Positions 40,303 through 54,542 are shown, counted from the stretch's first letter. The stretch: DNA of 64,000 nt from Musa acuminata AAA Group (GCF_036884655.1 NC_088335.1:44882501-44946500); one strand, 5' to 3'. Notes: a model not told the origin generated them from the letters alone. Made by a program: numbers and translations.

Positions 40303-41527
40303 AACATATTCTCTTCTACTGTAAATTAGGTTGTTTCTGATTGAGATGCCAAAATGCAACTCATATGCTACAGAACTTGTCATACTCCAAAGACAAACAA
40401 AGCAATATGCTATCAAGCAAACTCAATTGCTTTACCTTCACATTTAGCCAATCTCAGAAATCTTCATGCTTTCCTACATGCCTTTACTCAGCTTCCTCTG
40501 GTTCAGATCTCATATCAAAGCCACTAATAACAGAGCACCACAAAAGAAAAAGCTACAATCTGAACATGAATCCTTTCTGTAACCTTAAGATCAATGATCA
40601 TACTGCTGGTTTGTATCAGAAAAGAGCATAATAAAGAAAAGGACACACTGCCTGGTAGACAAATGGCAAACCAACATCAATGGCACCCAGCCCTTCCATG
40701 AGTGCAAGATAGAGAGAATCATCATGATATCACATCTCACAAAATGTTGAGCAAATACCAAAAGCTTGTATTGTTTGTTTCATTACAAAAGTTTCATCAT
40801 TGCCTTCTCAACATGTTTTTGAGGTCAGGAAGCAGCAGTAAGTTTTTCATGTCAGCACATGTATATCTACAGAATATAAAATACATGCAACTGTGTGCTT
40901 CTGCCAAAGAATAAAATGGTTTTCCAACCCTTAAAATCCAGCGTGATCATAGTCAAAAGGAAGAGTGAGATTGGAAGGGGGGCCATCATCACCTCTCCCC
41001 TCCATGAGAGCATTCAAATCAATCAAAAGTTAGGATCCCCAGAACAAAAAAGGGCACACACATGCCCCTATATATCCCTCATCTCAATTATTCCTTAATG
41101 CTGTTCAATTTCTTTTCTATATGAAAAGAAAACTGTGAACACCTCAAACAGGAACAAAAACCCACCATCCTTTTCCCATCCACCCCTCCTCATTCCCTTC
41201 TGCTAAATTCAGCAAGCACCTGTTCCTATTTCTTGTCCACCCTCTCATAAAATACTATATTGTTATGATCACACACACACACACACACACTCTCTCTCTC
41301 TTTTTGATGGTCAGCTTCTCACTCTGTTCTCCATGTAGCTGGGCCAATAAGGTCACTTCTTGCTGTATCTTCTCTTAATGGAGTTGTTTCTCTTTCCATA
41401 CTGCTATAGAGGTCCTAATTAAGAGCACACTGCAGTTCTTATCTTTCCTTGCATGCAAGTGCGAGACGTTGTTGCTCAGAGAGAGGCTTCATCCTCCTAT
41501 CTCTCTTCAGAACCCTGTAGCTGTTAT
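40303..41527. other. Spacer between convergent receptor-kinase and bHLH genes
   Basis: Holds the two 3' UTRs. An (AC)n run followed by CT repeats lies at 41271-41302. No gene. Confidence 0.6.
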
Positions 41528-43209
41528 CTATCTGAAGGTTCCTCCGAGCGTAGGGTGCCAGAAGTCAGCTGTGGTCTCGCTTGCCACCGGGTACGTACTC
41601 GTGACAGGAACCAGACACAGTCCTCGGCTTCTAAGGTCTTGCTTCGGTTCATCGCAATCCTTGGATTCCTCAGGTATCTGCATGAACACATTGCGTTTGT
41701 GTTGTATGATCCCTCACTGACACAGTAGCAAAGACAAGATAGTACCTGTTTTGGCTTCATGGGCTGCCCATTTTTAAAGTAGGGACTGCTTAGAACCTAC
41801 AATCAGTGACAGATATTTAATCGCTGCAAATGGGTGTTGGAATAGATCTCATGAGAAACACTCGATGGACTTACACCGACTTGGTCATGAAGGAACTTAA
41901 TGTATTCAATGGCTTCTTGGAGAACCGAGGCAGTATCAGTCTGTCACAAAGAAAGAGAAAGCAATTCGATCATGAAAAGTGAGGGAGAGATTCGATCATC
42001 TGAAAGGAAGACTGTAGCGAGCAATGCTCGTAAAGAAGCATTGTAAGGAAAAGAAGATCAAAAGAAAAGAGACCTCACCTTTCCAAAAGGTGAAACTAGT
42101 TGCTGGAGAGCAGTGATTCTGTCCCCTAGTTTCTCTTTCCTCACCTGTAAGCATGCAATCCAAAAGCTATCATACATGTAAAAAGACAAGCTACCAAAGC
42201 AAAAGATCATGTATCATCGATCCAAGTCCCCATGACTCTAACCACACCTTAAAAGTCGGTAATGGCGAATGCGTCTCTATCCGGGGCTTTTTGGTTGCAG
42301 CCTCGCTTCCAGTTTTCTTGGTCGAGGAAGAACATGAGTCTCGATCTCCTCCTGATGACTCCATCTGCTTTGAGAAAGATGGCATAATCCACTGAGGCTC
42401 CAAAACCCTAATGATCAGAACAAAAGAACATGATGATGATGTATACCTTAGCTGTGAGCGTGCTACCGCAAACAATTTTGGGCTCCGATGGCTGCATGAC
42501 ATACTTGGAAGGCGTCGGAGAACGGAAAACTGGCCTCATATCACTGGCGGAGGCGTTCCATAAGGGTGTGTTGTTGGACAGCGAGGATTTTAGCAGGTGG
42601 GAAAGCCATGAAGGCTGCCATAGCTCATCTGAGCTTCCCCCATCGGCGGACATTGGAGACTGGTACTGATTCCTCACTCGACCGTCATAGATGAACTGCT
42701 GCTGCTTCGTCTCGGATTCAAGTAGATCTTGCAACATCATCGACGAGCTTGCATAGGAGGCGGGAGTGATGATCTGATAGCCGCCACCAACATCGCTCAA
42801 ATGATGTTGCTGCTGCAACAACAAGTTCTGGCTCATGTCACCGTATGGATTCGATGTCGAGCTCTCACCGCCTGTAGGTCTCGAACCGAGATCCTCTTGC
42901 GGCATGGCACCGTTCCTATTTCATCAAATCACATACGATCAACAACAACAACAACAACAAACAAACCTAGGAGAATCCAGAGATGAAGCATGCGCCAGAG
43001 ACATACAGCAACGCTTGAGTCCAAGTCATGGAAGAAGGCGAGAGTCCACCGTCGGGGTGTTGCATCTTATGAGTCTCTTGGAAAGTGATTGAGCTGCCAC
43101 AGGCCGACCCTGCGGACTCGTCGAAGGACCGAGCTTTAGCTTCGACCAACTCAGCTGCCGTCCACCAGCTTCCTCCACTGCATGTTCCTGGCCGGAACTC
43201 TTCTGCCAT
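41528..43209 (-). CDS. Atypical bHLH transcription factor (bHLH110/112/123-like)
   Basis: Nuclear transcription factor, 379 aa. Exons in transcript order: 43209-43007, 42915-42447, 42391-42248, 42144-42079, 41940-41875, 41796-41746, 41668-41528. Exon 3 uses the acceptor before Trp (42391); an upstream AG would break the frame. The start MAEEFRPGTCSGGSWW and WWTAAELVEAKARSF are typical of the group. The DNA-binding/dimerisation part runs from about residue 258: PRIETHSPLPTFKVRKEKLG (basic), DRITALQQLVSPFGK (helix 1), TDTASVLQEAIEYIKFLHDQ (helix 2). The basic region lacks the His-Glu-Arg triad of E-box binders, as in this subfamily. Relatives act in abiotic stress and root development. A (CT)n tract lies in its leader at 43213-43233. 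Confidence 0.93.
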
Positions 43210-43294
43210 CTCTTTCTCTCTCTCTCTCTCTCTGGTGAGGCTCCTCTCTCGGCTTGGGTTGATGACAAGGATGGAGGATGGCGTTGAGGACTTG

Positions 43295-43302
43295 CTATAT
43301 AG
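43295..43302 (-). promoter_or_regulatory. TATA box of the bHLH gene
   Basis: CTATATAG (self-complementary) lies 86-93 bp upstream of the ATG on the minus strand, giving a predicted leader of about 55-60 nt that contains the pyrimidine/purine repeat. Confidence 0.5.
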
Positions 43303-45500
43303 TGCAACTGTTGGGGGTTCGACTAATGTGGCTGTGGAAGTCACGGTCATCAACATCTGACCTCAAGGGGAAGATGGAGAAGTGAAAAGAATTGGCAACC
43401 TTCAATTCCCTCACACAAAATGCTTGTCTTTGGACTTGTAATAGCCTTTCATTCATGTTTTTGGATTTATGTTGGCTTGAGTACAAAGGAATATGATGCA
43501 GCTTCCTTTACTTTAATCGATTCAAAGCAGACTCAGTCAGTCTCTCAGTAGTAACCTTACTTTCCCAAAACCAAAAAGAAAGATAAAAAATGGTTACTAT
43601 ATATGAATCAAATAAGGTGCATATATTAGCCTTTTCCCTATTTTCCTTTCCTATTTGTTTGTGCATATATTGGCATTCTAATTAGTGTCTCATAAAAGCT
43701 CTTTTAATATGATATTATATGAGAATATGTAACATCGGATTAAGATTAAGATCGACTTATAAAGATATAATAGATTTATTATTATTATTCTTAATTTAAA
43801 GTATTTTAAACAGATAATTTAGATTCAACTATCATAATATAAGAATATGACTGATATGGGCATATCTAAGCATATTTACATATTGAGATAATGTGGAGGT
43901 AATAAGTGTAATTCATTTAACATTTCTATGATTAAGAAGTATAGACAAGTCACTAATATGATTTGTATCACATTAATTTTACTATGATTTGAAACTAGTG
44001 TTCTTATGGGAGTTGACTACTTTATAAACCAATGAAAACTTTGGATTTCATAATAGATAAATAATTATATATATATATATATATATAATTGGTTTTATAT
44101 GGATTAATGAATAAATTCTACATAAATCAAATGTAATAATACACAACTTAAAAAAAATCATAGTTTCTCTAAAATTTATGAATATTTATAACTAACAAGA
44201 AAATTCATGACTCACATTTGCTTAAATTTAAATAGAGATGAATATTTTTGAAGATCTTAATTAGCTTAGCCGGTAAAAAAATTGATTTGGGATTTATAAG
44301 AACCCAACCAAAATATTTATCATCATCATATCATAGAAACAAGTTTTTTTAGGTCTTTTTCTACTGGCCTATTTTTTTAGAATTTATAGTAACTCAATCA
44401 AAATATTTATCAAATAAAATGAGATATTGACTCATCTTTTTATGATTTTTTACCTCTCTTTTTTTGGAGATCTCTCAAAACTTTCTTGTGAAATTATATA
44501 GGAATTACTGTGACATGTTGATGGAAGTCCACTCAAAATAGTAGCGTAATTTAATGCCTCAAAACTTATTTAGTTGCTTGCTCTAGAAAATGTCATAAAA
44601 TGATATCATAGGGTTAAAGTTGCAGAGGTGCTAACATATCCAAGTCTTACAACTATTCAGAGTTCTTGACCCACTAAATTCGTTTCATTGACTCATCTAC
44701 TCCCTAAGTTAAGTTAGGTTAGTATACTATGAATTGGATCAAGTGAACACTAATTTTTGTATTAAGTGACTACTATAATACGGCTTCACGTATACTCTTT
44801 ATGTATTGATATCTTATGTCTCTATGAATATTTTCTTTACGTAAATTGAGATTGTTGTCACGAAGAAACGGATAAGAATTTTAGGTGAAAAATTACTTGT
44901 AAAGTAGATTAATAATAATATTTTTAACACCTAACATTGTTCAGATATTATCGTATTTTACTTTATAAATTAAAAAGTTTAATCCTATCTTTATCATTGT
45001 GCAAATTTCTAAAAAAATAAGTAACTTTTCCTTTTAGGTTATTCCCATGAGAAAAAAAATTCTTATTTTTAGAATTATTGAACGCCATTATTTTTTTAGT
45101 ATGTAGAATAAATAATATAAGCCATCTATCACTTTTTCTCTTTTTTTTTTAAGGTATGAATCGATTAACCTATATATTTACAGTATTTTTATGCTATGTT
45201 ACAGTGCTTCCATTAACATTAGAAAAATATTAAACATAATATAAAATTAATATAACATTTTTTTTATTATTTTATAATATATTTTTAGCATTATTAAAAA
45301 GATTGTAACGTAATATAAAATTACTATAACATAGCGTTTTCTATACCAAAATAAGAATATTTTTAGAGAAAATCAAAATGAGATTTTATTTTAAAAAATC
45401 TTCTTTTGTCATTTATATTTATATAATAATAATAATAATAATCATCATCATCATCATCATCATAATAATAAGCATCATCATCAAGAAGCTAAATAGCTGT
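43303..45500. other. AT-rich region upstream of the bHLH gene
   Basis: No gene. An (AT)n run is at 44069-44088. Mixed (ATA)n(ATC)n microsatellites are at 45420-45483. Many short T- and A-tracts. Confidence 0.6.
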
Positions 45501-45513
45501 TAGAATTCAAATT

Positions 45514-45516
<3 letters not shown>

Positions 45517-45552
<36 letters not shown>

Positions 45553-45751
45553 AGGGCGACGTCATGCTGATGACGAGGCTGTCGTAGGTCAACGTGGGTC
45601 CCACTAGGCGTGCTCCTGCGACTGACCCACCGGGACCCACCACCCTTCCCCTTCCACTAACCAGTCAAAAAAGCCTGAAGCTTTTTGCACTCGCCCTCCC
45701 GTCTTCTCCTCCCTCTCTTCTTCTTCTTCTTCTTCTTCTTCTTCTTCTTCT
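45517..45751. repeat. Microsatellite cluster (GA)n and (CTT)n
   Basis: (GA)n at 45517-45550 and (TTC)n at about 45718-45751, with a GC-rich stretch between (GACGTCATGCTGATGACG and GGGTCCCACT-type motifs). The block looks like the core promoter/leader of an unidentified transcript on the plus strand, but no convincing protein follows. Confidence 0.5.
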
Positions 45752-48700
45752 GCATGCCTTGGCCTTTTCTTTCCCGTGTAACAACCTTCCCTTCGTTGTT
45801 CTCGCACATCGAAAGGAATAGATACTTCACCATCCTCGTCTCTCGTAGATCGACTTCCCGGTGAGCTACGCTTCATCCTCCGGGAGACATCTCACGTTTT
45901 AGATCACGTATACTGCGAAAAGTGCTTCACGATGAGATGAATATATATTTATATTCCGGTGCTTGCAGTCATCTGTGTTCATCCATTTTGTCACTTAGCT
46001 TTCGCCTAATATGAATCATGTCTCATACACAAGCTTAAACTTTTAATAGAATAATATGATAAACAAAATAAGATAGTACCAAAAGGTATATTACTATGTT
46101 CAAAATAAGTCACATTTTCCACACAAAAAAAGATAAATATCATAATAAAAATCATGTCGTTCGAGTTACAACGTATTATACGTATCGATCTTAACAAGGA
46201 TAATCTATATTATGATATCCCAATTTGACTATATCATATTTATATAAAAATATCGTGCCATGTACTTTTTCTGAAATCAAATTCTAATTATTGTAACTAA
46301 AGGAGGCACAAAGCTAAGAAGAAATAAGTCAGTATTAGAGTCATGTCATATGTAATGTAATCTTCTAAATTATATACTTCTTTTTTTGTATATAATTAAA
46401 TATGGCACAGAGCTAAACGTCAAATTCAGTAAACAGCCTTTTTCTGCAAGAACTGAAAGAAGTGATCAAAAGGCTAATTTGTATATGCAAAAGGCACCAC
46501 TTTAATTTTATGATTTAGAAAAAGAAAATTTTGGTGCCAACATGCCATAATTATAATAAATAAGTCAATTATTGACTTTTGGGATGCCAACAACCCAATT
46601 AGTAAAGCATTGACTTCAGCCACATCTTGGTCATTTCTGGTCTTCCTCAAAAGCAGTTAGGTCATAGACATCCACCTCTTTGGATTTGCCCTTTGTCCTC
46701 TTTCACCTCTCCATATTCTCCTCATTCTCTTGCACTCATATTATGTTAGAAGGCAATTGCAGCAACACCTCCTTTCACAAAACTCATGTGTTAGAACAAA
46801 GGCAGGCTATGGTGTGTCATCACCCACTTCAAACCACAGCAAAGTGATAGGTGTTCCCCCTCACACAAAGAGGAAGTTTGGTATCTAATCATCCAACATG
46901 AAACATGAGGACTGGTTTACATGTACTCAAGAAGGGAGTGAATGAGAGGATGCAGCATCACTTGAATGATTGCTTGATTAGAAGATATGTCTTTGACTAC
47001 TACACATGGCATTCCTCCATAGAGACTTGGTTCTACTGAAACTATTTATGATGTGTGGCTGCTTGTAATGGGAAGCAGTACAGGGTGAGAAAGATGTGGA
47101 CTTTCATGTGAAAACAGTGGAGGCTTCAACTGTGGGGAAAAATTTTCTATGCTGCAACTCTTTTGGTCCATAAGATTTGTCAAATGAGACCTGTCAACTC
47201 CACCAAGTCAAATGCCATCATGGTCACATTTGGTGTAATCTTGTACCAACATCAACCATAGGACAAAACCCAACCTGTTCACCTCATGAAGTTGCATCAG
47301 CCCCTGTTAGAGTCATTCCAGGAGTGGCCAAAGATTAGTCATGTCACTGTGGATGATGACCTGAATGATAACAACTTCATAGTCTTGAGTTATATTGAGT
47401 GCTAGAGTGGAGAGATGAACAAACACAATAAACACAAAATTAACATTAGATAAGTTCTCTGATACAGGTAGAATTATAGTTTTGATGTTGAAATATGCAC
47501 CATTTTATTTTCAGTGTGTATCATAATCAGACCAACTACATATTTCAGAAAAGATCCATCTAATTGTTTCAACATTAAATATGTACTCATCTAAACAGTG
47601 AGGGATTGTGATTTGGCAGTTTGATTCTGAGAGCAGTAGGTAGGAGTGGCATTATGGCTCCACAACCACAAGGACTTGAAGGCAGAAAACATACATTATT
47701 CTTAGTGGACTCTATTAAGAGAAAACTGGCCTATGATGCCACACTAATTTTTTAAGATAGAGATCACTTTAGATTATTAAACCCACAATGATAGAGACCA
47801 CAAATTCCAAACAATTTAAAGGTTTCTTCCATGGCATGTGTGGAAAGTGGACAAGAAGAGCAGGAAAGATGGTAGCATTCTTCTTATCAGAAGTCTTTTT
47901 GTTAGAGCCCTCCAAAAGGAGTTTGATTCACATAAGACTCTCATTCTCTATCCACATGTGGTTTTCACTTCAATTTTTATCATCACTCCTGAAAGCACTG
48001 GTTCTAGGTTCATCCTATGGACAATGCTTCCTTCCAAATCTACTCTTCCAAAGATTGACCTACTGCTTCCAAATCCTTGGAGTTGAAATATTGTTCCTGA
48101 GTCCAGCTAAAAAGGAGCTTTAGTTTCTGCTCTCAGGAATGATAAATGCTTTAATCATTGGAATAAATTTATAGTGCAACTTGGCAAGTGGTGTTCCATT
48201 GACTTCTTTGATTCCTGGTGTACCTCTAAGGTCATAAGTGGGGCCCTAAATGTGGACATGAGATATAAGATGGTGCACTCTTCTCCTCCTCTGTCTAGCT
48301 AGGCATCAAATATTCTTTTACATAGATAAAGTTAATTTAGTTACAGAACACACACTGATCTTTCAACTTCTTCTTACAGATGAACCATATACAGTCATAT
48401 TTATGATAAGAGGATGCTACTTTGTCCATATGATTCTTCCCTTAATTGCCATGTACACACATCATAGCCTTATCTCTCTCTTTACTGAGATGTTCTCTTG
48501 AGAAGCTAATAATGCTAGAGAGTTCGAGGGGGAAAAAAACAAAGGATTGAAAGATCCATATCTCAGTAGGTTGACTTGGTTGCATGTAAAGGGAAGCTTG
48601 TAAGTTGATGTTTGTTGTATTCCTAATGCAGTATATTGTTAGACTAGAGGCCAAAAGATTGAAACTGCAATCTAAGCATTGAGTCTGCTGTTCTGAGCCA

Positions 48701-49485
48701 ACACAGAAGACAGAGTGTCCATAGTTCAATTTCAGACTAGGTAGAAGTGAGGAATGATTTGAAGGAGAAAATTTAGAAGCACTGAAGAATGATTTGAGGG
48801 ATTTTCTTTTATTTTTTCTTCTCATGATGGTGAGAAGAGAGACTGCAGGATGCATTGGATCTAATCCTCATAACTCATTTTTCCTTGGTCATAATTAATT
48901 CTCAGAACCTTTCATTTTTCTTTTCTTAAGCAAAATGCATCTTTGGAGTGCCATATAAGTTCTTCAATGTAAAATGGCAATCATAGAACCTTTGCAGATA
49001 GATAAGCAAAAAATGGATGCCTCATGATGGGTAGGTACAGAACCAGAGCTTAAAGTCCTAACTTTTTGTTATTATTTTAGGATTGTTTTGGTTAGAAGAC
49101 ACCCAGGAATTCTAGCTGATCCTACCATTTGGAGTTGCACAAAGTTTAGAAAAGGAACCATTAGAATTACAGTTGCAAGGTGTTTGAGAATGTTCATGAT
49201 GAAATCCATCCAAACAGAAGAGTTCAAGGATAAATTGCCCCTACATTAAAAATCCCAAAGAAGATAAGGTACAGCTTTTTCTTCTGAGGGACACAAATAA
49301 AAGGATTTAAGCTACTTGTGGGTTTATGATTGGCCTCATAGTTTATTTTATTTAGGATTGTAGCCTTGAGTATAAACAAATAATAACTGCAACTTTGATA
49401 AAGTCAGAAGAATGCCACTTTGAGCTAACCAAAGGAGGAACAGAGGTTCCACTAGAGTAAGAAAGAAACTTTAAGAGAATCCTTT

Positions 49486-49529
<44 letters not shown>

Positions 49530-50490
49530 GCTTAAAGGCAATCTTGTTCTTAATCTGGCCTCATGATTACGATTGTTCACAAGATAGAAGATGCAATTTG
49601 CATGCTTCAGCAATATTTAGTCCTTGGAATGAGATAGCTGAGACAACTTGGGGTCACATATCACTGGACTAAATATGCAATCCACCAACTACCAAACAAA
49701 AATATTTGATGCAGACTTCCAATCCTCTCTTCATTAATTTGACCTTTAGTAGCTTGGTTTTTAGCATGAAAACATCATTATCATCACTATAAGAGAGTAA
49801 AGCACACCTATGAGACAGTATCAGTTCGATCATCTCATCAATTCATGAAAGCCAAGACTGCTCTCTTATCTAGAAAATTGCCTTAGTTCCATAATCCTTT
49901 AGATTAGTCCATGATGATTGAAATGAAGCAAGCTGCTGTTTTTTAGGTTGCCAAATTAGGATAAACTTTTCCTCATGGCTTATACAACTCTTCCAGCCCA
50001 AAACTCTCCAAACAGTCAATTCAGTATGTGGCAGACAATTTCCATATACAAAGATCGTAAACCAAGGTTGCCAAGCAGTCAACTTCTTCAATGTCATCTT
50101 CAGAATGTTGACTTTAGGTGCCTGGGGGATGCTTTAAGAAGATTAATTCATCAGGAATACATGCTTCATGCGTTCTCTGATATGATTTCCACCTAACCCT
50201 TTGCTTGGGACAAGTTAGACACAAGGAGTCAATAGCATGTCAAAGTCAAGGGAGACTTGAGCCACAGTTGGCATCACCAAGGTCATCTTTTTGGCACATG
50301 CTGCAAACCAGCAATTGAGAGGTGTGATCTGGGGTGGGCCTAAAAAGATTTGGATGTCAATTAGCTCAGAAACAGAGGTATGAAACATACTTGCCAATTA
50401 TGTTTTTAGTTCTGTGACTCACAAAAGAATCTGCACAACTGACAAAGGTTGACACCTTGAATGATATAGTCTGAGAGAGATTGAAGATGG

Positions 50491-50568
<78 letters not shown>

Positions 50569-53413
50569 CCAAGGCATCATGGAAATGAGATCCACCTAAT
50601 GAGGACCATGGGCTTTTTGTGTTGTGCAGGCATTAGAGTCAGATGATAGCAGTGTTGGTTGATCAAGACAGAAGAGAAGGCAATATTTATACATCACTAA
50701 CTTGCATTCAAACATGAGCACGAAAATTAGCGCACACCCAGAAAATGCCTCATGCATTTTCATAAGCTCAGAGGAATGTGAAAGAACTGCTGATAGCTTT
50801 TTATTTTGGAAATCTGTTGCTGGCATTCATTAATCTGAAATCATCAGTCAAATAATTTGAGTTTGATTTCATTGAGACAAGGAATTTCAACTGACCCATT
50901 TTAGTGTTCGTCCGGCCCACGATCTAATCCGATAGGATAATTGACTCGTTAACCTACTAGGTTTGAATCATTGGACTAAGATGGTTGATCCAAGTTAATA
51001 ATAATATATTCATTAATATATAGTTAAAGTACAATTAATGCTTAGGTTAATTCTTTTTGTGTTTTGCATTTTTTTTGGGTTTATTATTATTATTTAAAAT
51101 TTCTTTCAGTTTATTCTAAGGTGTATATATATGTGTGAAACAACACTTGATTTGTTCAACCAATTATGATGGAGATATTTCATTTTTAGTTTTGAGAAGA
51201 AAGCTTAATTCCACAAAATCATGTTTCATATAACATACATTCAGATACCAAAGAATAATTCCAGTTGCATCTGTCACTGAAATTATGGATCAGATCTCCC
51301 CCTTTAAAAGATTGGCAGGTAATCTTGATGAGGATTTAAATCTTGAGAGTCATGCAGGTGATGCTGATGAACTCCTGTGTCTGAACTTGATTTTTCTTCT
51401 AGCAGGATGGAAGACAAATGCTTATTTATGGACTGAAGGGTTTTGCCTTAGAGATCCTCAGCAGGGGGAATAATGTCTTATCATCATCAGTATCATCAAT
51501 GTCACTGATTCTTCATCAAACCTGCCCCCACTCATGGGATTGCCTTTATGCTTCTCTTCTGTCATGCAGATCATTCATATGCCTTCTCTCCTACAGCAGC
51601 CCCACTCTGATGCCATTTATACTTCTTGTCCATGCCATCAGTGCACAGCTTGACCCTTCCTTCCAAACCAGTCAAATCTACCTTCCTGCCTTTACATTTG
51701 TTTCATCTGATGTTTTAGGTTGCTCAGTTCCAGTTCCCTCTCCAAGGACCAAATGCTTAACCTGAGCATGTGCTGGTCTCCAACTGAAGCAATGAATTGA
51801 AATCTCTGTTGAGCTTCTTCCCTGTCATTGAAGGTTTTGTCTAGTAGGTAATGCTTGGTGGAAGCTCACATCAGAATCCAGCTACCATTTCTTGAGTTCC
51901 AATCCCTTCTCTTCCATGTGAGTGCTTGTGGATGTGTTGGACCTGTTTCACAATCCTTTCTTGTAGTTTTAGTCTGAAGATATATGATAGTGAATTATAG
52001 GAGGGGTTTTTCATATGAAATAATATGCATCAAGTTTATATTGTATTTACTATAGAGAATTCATCTTGATAGGTACCTACCTATGAACTCACAAAGTTGT
52101 ATTTACTTTAATATGTTCTTTGGGCATCCTTATTTTAGCCAGTCTAGCATTGAAGATATGTTTTCATTTGTTGTCTCAAGGGGAGATAGGCACATACATG
52201 ATGATCACATTAAAAGGAGGGAACAAGGAGAAGAACAACATCACTTTCTCACCCTAGAAACAAATCAATTAAAGCTAAGCCATGAAGGGGACTCAATGAT
52301 TGATGTCTAAGGCAGTATCATTGTGTAAGCTTTTGATTAATGTGGCTGCACCTAAAAGAATCCCCTCCTCTGTTGCTTGTAGCTCTGAAACAAAAGAGTA
52401 AACAAATGAGATGGTGTTGGTTGGCTTGCTTGAGGGCTCCTTGTCCAAAATGAACTTTCTTCCCATTAGATAATTCCCTGATGAAGGTTCATGGATTAAA
52501 CAACATCATATTAGCATTGCCATTTGGATGTTTCTTGATTTATGTCCATATAAGCCAACATTAGCAAAAGAAGATCAACTAAGGGCACTCTTTGTGACAT
52601 TGAAGGACAGTGCACAAACAGTTCATGAAATCTATTCTTGATAACCAATATTATCCTTCTCTCTTTAAACTTTTCTTGGTGACTACACTTCAAATTACTT
52701 CTGAGGCATATTTCTGTGTGGTGAATTCATGGACATAATATTTGGGTTCTTTTTCTTTATTCTGATTCAGCTAGATAATGTTGTCATATGTAATACAGAA
52801 TTGTTCTTTCTGATCAAAAGTAGCTTATTTTTCCATCTCAATACTACTAATTACAAATCTATTATAAGTGTATGACAAGCACAGATTGAATCAACCTTTT
52901 CTTAAAGAAGATTAACCTTGAAGATCAACATAAAAATGAAACAAATTTGATAGAAACATACAGATGAGAGATGTTCCATGCTCAAGCCTTCCATACTATT
53001 TTTGGCCATTACAGTGCATGAGTGACATGTGCTGTTAAGGGGAGAGAGAGAGAGAGAGAGCAACATATCTACTTGAGCATAGCTCTGCCAGTCAATCTGA
53101 TTCAAGCATAATTACTGGTTATGCTCTGCCAGTCAATCTGATTCAAGCATAATTACTGGTCTCTTCTTCTATGCACCCCCTCCTGCATCAAAGCAGTTCA
53201 TTTACAGGATGTTTATGAAAGATTTTATATTCTCTGCACATGAAAGTCTATTCTTGGTGTATTAAATCATAGCTTTGCTGAATCCACACTGTCTGAGAAT
53301 AATAGTACTCCTTACAGCTCCTCCAGATTCTCTTCAGAGGGAGACAATGGAAGGTCAAAGCTGTAATGGTCTTTAAAACCTGAATCCTCAGCTGTCTTCC
53401 TCTTCCTGCCTAA
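45752..53413. other. Long region without recognised genes
   Basis: I read both strands and found only short frames without family signatures. 47788-48280 has a faint resemblance to retroelement coding DNA but no motif I can defend. Microsatellites: (CT)n 49487-49528; (GT)n 50491-50514 joined to (GA)n 50514-50563; (GA)n 53042-53060. A 41-bp unit starting GCTCTGCCAGTCAATCTG is duplicated at 53082 and 53123. Confidence 0.55.
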
Positions 53414-53641
53414 TATAAAAAGCTTCCAAGCTTCCTCCATTTGTTTCCTCTCTCTCTCTCTCTCTCTCTACCACTGCCACTCTGTCTTGCCATGACAGAA
53501 TTCTCCTTCCAAACTTTCCCCACCAATGCCAAACCATCCAAATCAGAACTCCCTACACTCCATGATGCTGCACAATTAACTAGAATTGATCTAATTTTGA
53601 AGGTATTCATAATTTCATATCACACAAACTCATATGACTAA
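53414..53641 (+). other. Candidate small transcript with TATA box and 49-codon frame
   Basis: TATAAAA at 53414-53420 is followed about 30 bp on by a CT-rich leader (53447-53469) and an ATG at 53492 that opens 49 codons (MTEFSFQTFPTNAKPSK at the start). The layout copies that of the real genes here. A donor-like AAG/GTATTC lies inside the frame. No family is recognised; it may be a short peptide gene, a first exon with distant partners, or a chance non-coding transcript. Confidence 0.25.
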
Positions 53642-54499
53642 TCTCAGGCTCTGTATGTAACCCATTTCAAGACCTTTTTCTTCTTTAACTTATATGATTG
53701 ATAGATAGATAGAGAGGGCAATGGGCAGTGGGCAGTGGCATTCCTTAAGCTAGAAGGCTGGTCATGTGTTTCTCTAGAAACAGCTTACACTACTGTTGAT
53801 CTAAAATTTATTTTTCTTGCTAATAATTTGTTGGTTAAGACATCAAAATTAGTAATTTGTTGAAATATTTTCACTTTCCTTCCTTAAAAAATTAACTAAT
53901 ATAAAACAGAGAATGAATCAGTAAAATTTTTTTCCTTTGAAATTTCAACTTTAAATATTAAAAATCTGAAATAACTAAATTCTGAATTCAGAAGGAATAT
54001 GAGATATTACAGTATTAACAAGATTATTTATTGATATGAGCCCAACCAATTATATTATCATCTAATAATTTTTAATATAAAGATTATTAGAAAAATTTAA
54101 ATAAATGAGCTACGGATATCATAATGAGATTAGTGTTTTAGATATACAAATAACATGATCTTTGAATTTGATATAATCGAAGAAATTATAACTAATTTGG
54201 ATTATGGATAAGAACATATCCATATTTATTGATGTGCATAAATTGATTAAAAAATATGTCATCTCAATGCCGCCTCATCGATTCAAGCACCCAAAATCCT
54301 ACATCCAACCATCCGTCCATCTTCAGGTAGGTCCCACCAAGATGTCAGTTTGGCGTCCGTATGTGTCGGGGCCCACAAAATGTACCCATCCAACCCATCT
54401 CCGTCTGTCGTCTTCCCTCCCTCCGCCTTCGATCGCATTCCTCCGCCAGCCTCTTTCTCTCTCTTACTATTTAGCCACCTAAAACCCCTTCTTGAACCC

Positions 54500-54536
<37 letters not shown>

Positions 54537-54542
54537 CCTCCA
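53642..54542. other. Spacer and promoter region of the DUF538 gene
   Basis: AT-rich to about 54260, then GC-richer. (CT)n at 54507-54533 sits directly before the ATG and is probably leader sequence. A weak TATA-like ACTATTTAG lies near 54467. Confidence 0.5.

Noticed and set aside
47788..48280. Possible LINE/retroelement reverse-transcriptase remnant
   Set aside because: Overlapping frames have a vague retroelement flavour (a WCSIDFFDSWC-like stretch), but there is no catalytic motif, no poly(A) and no target duplication, so I cannot support it.
50660..50690. Resemblance to miR156 (GACAGAAGAGA)
   Set aside because: Only 11 bases match, and I see no complementary arm nearby that would form a precursor hairpin.
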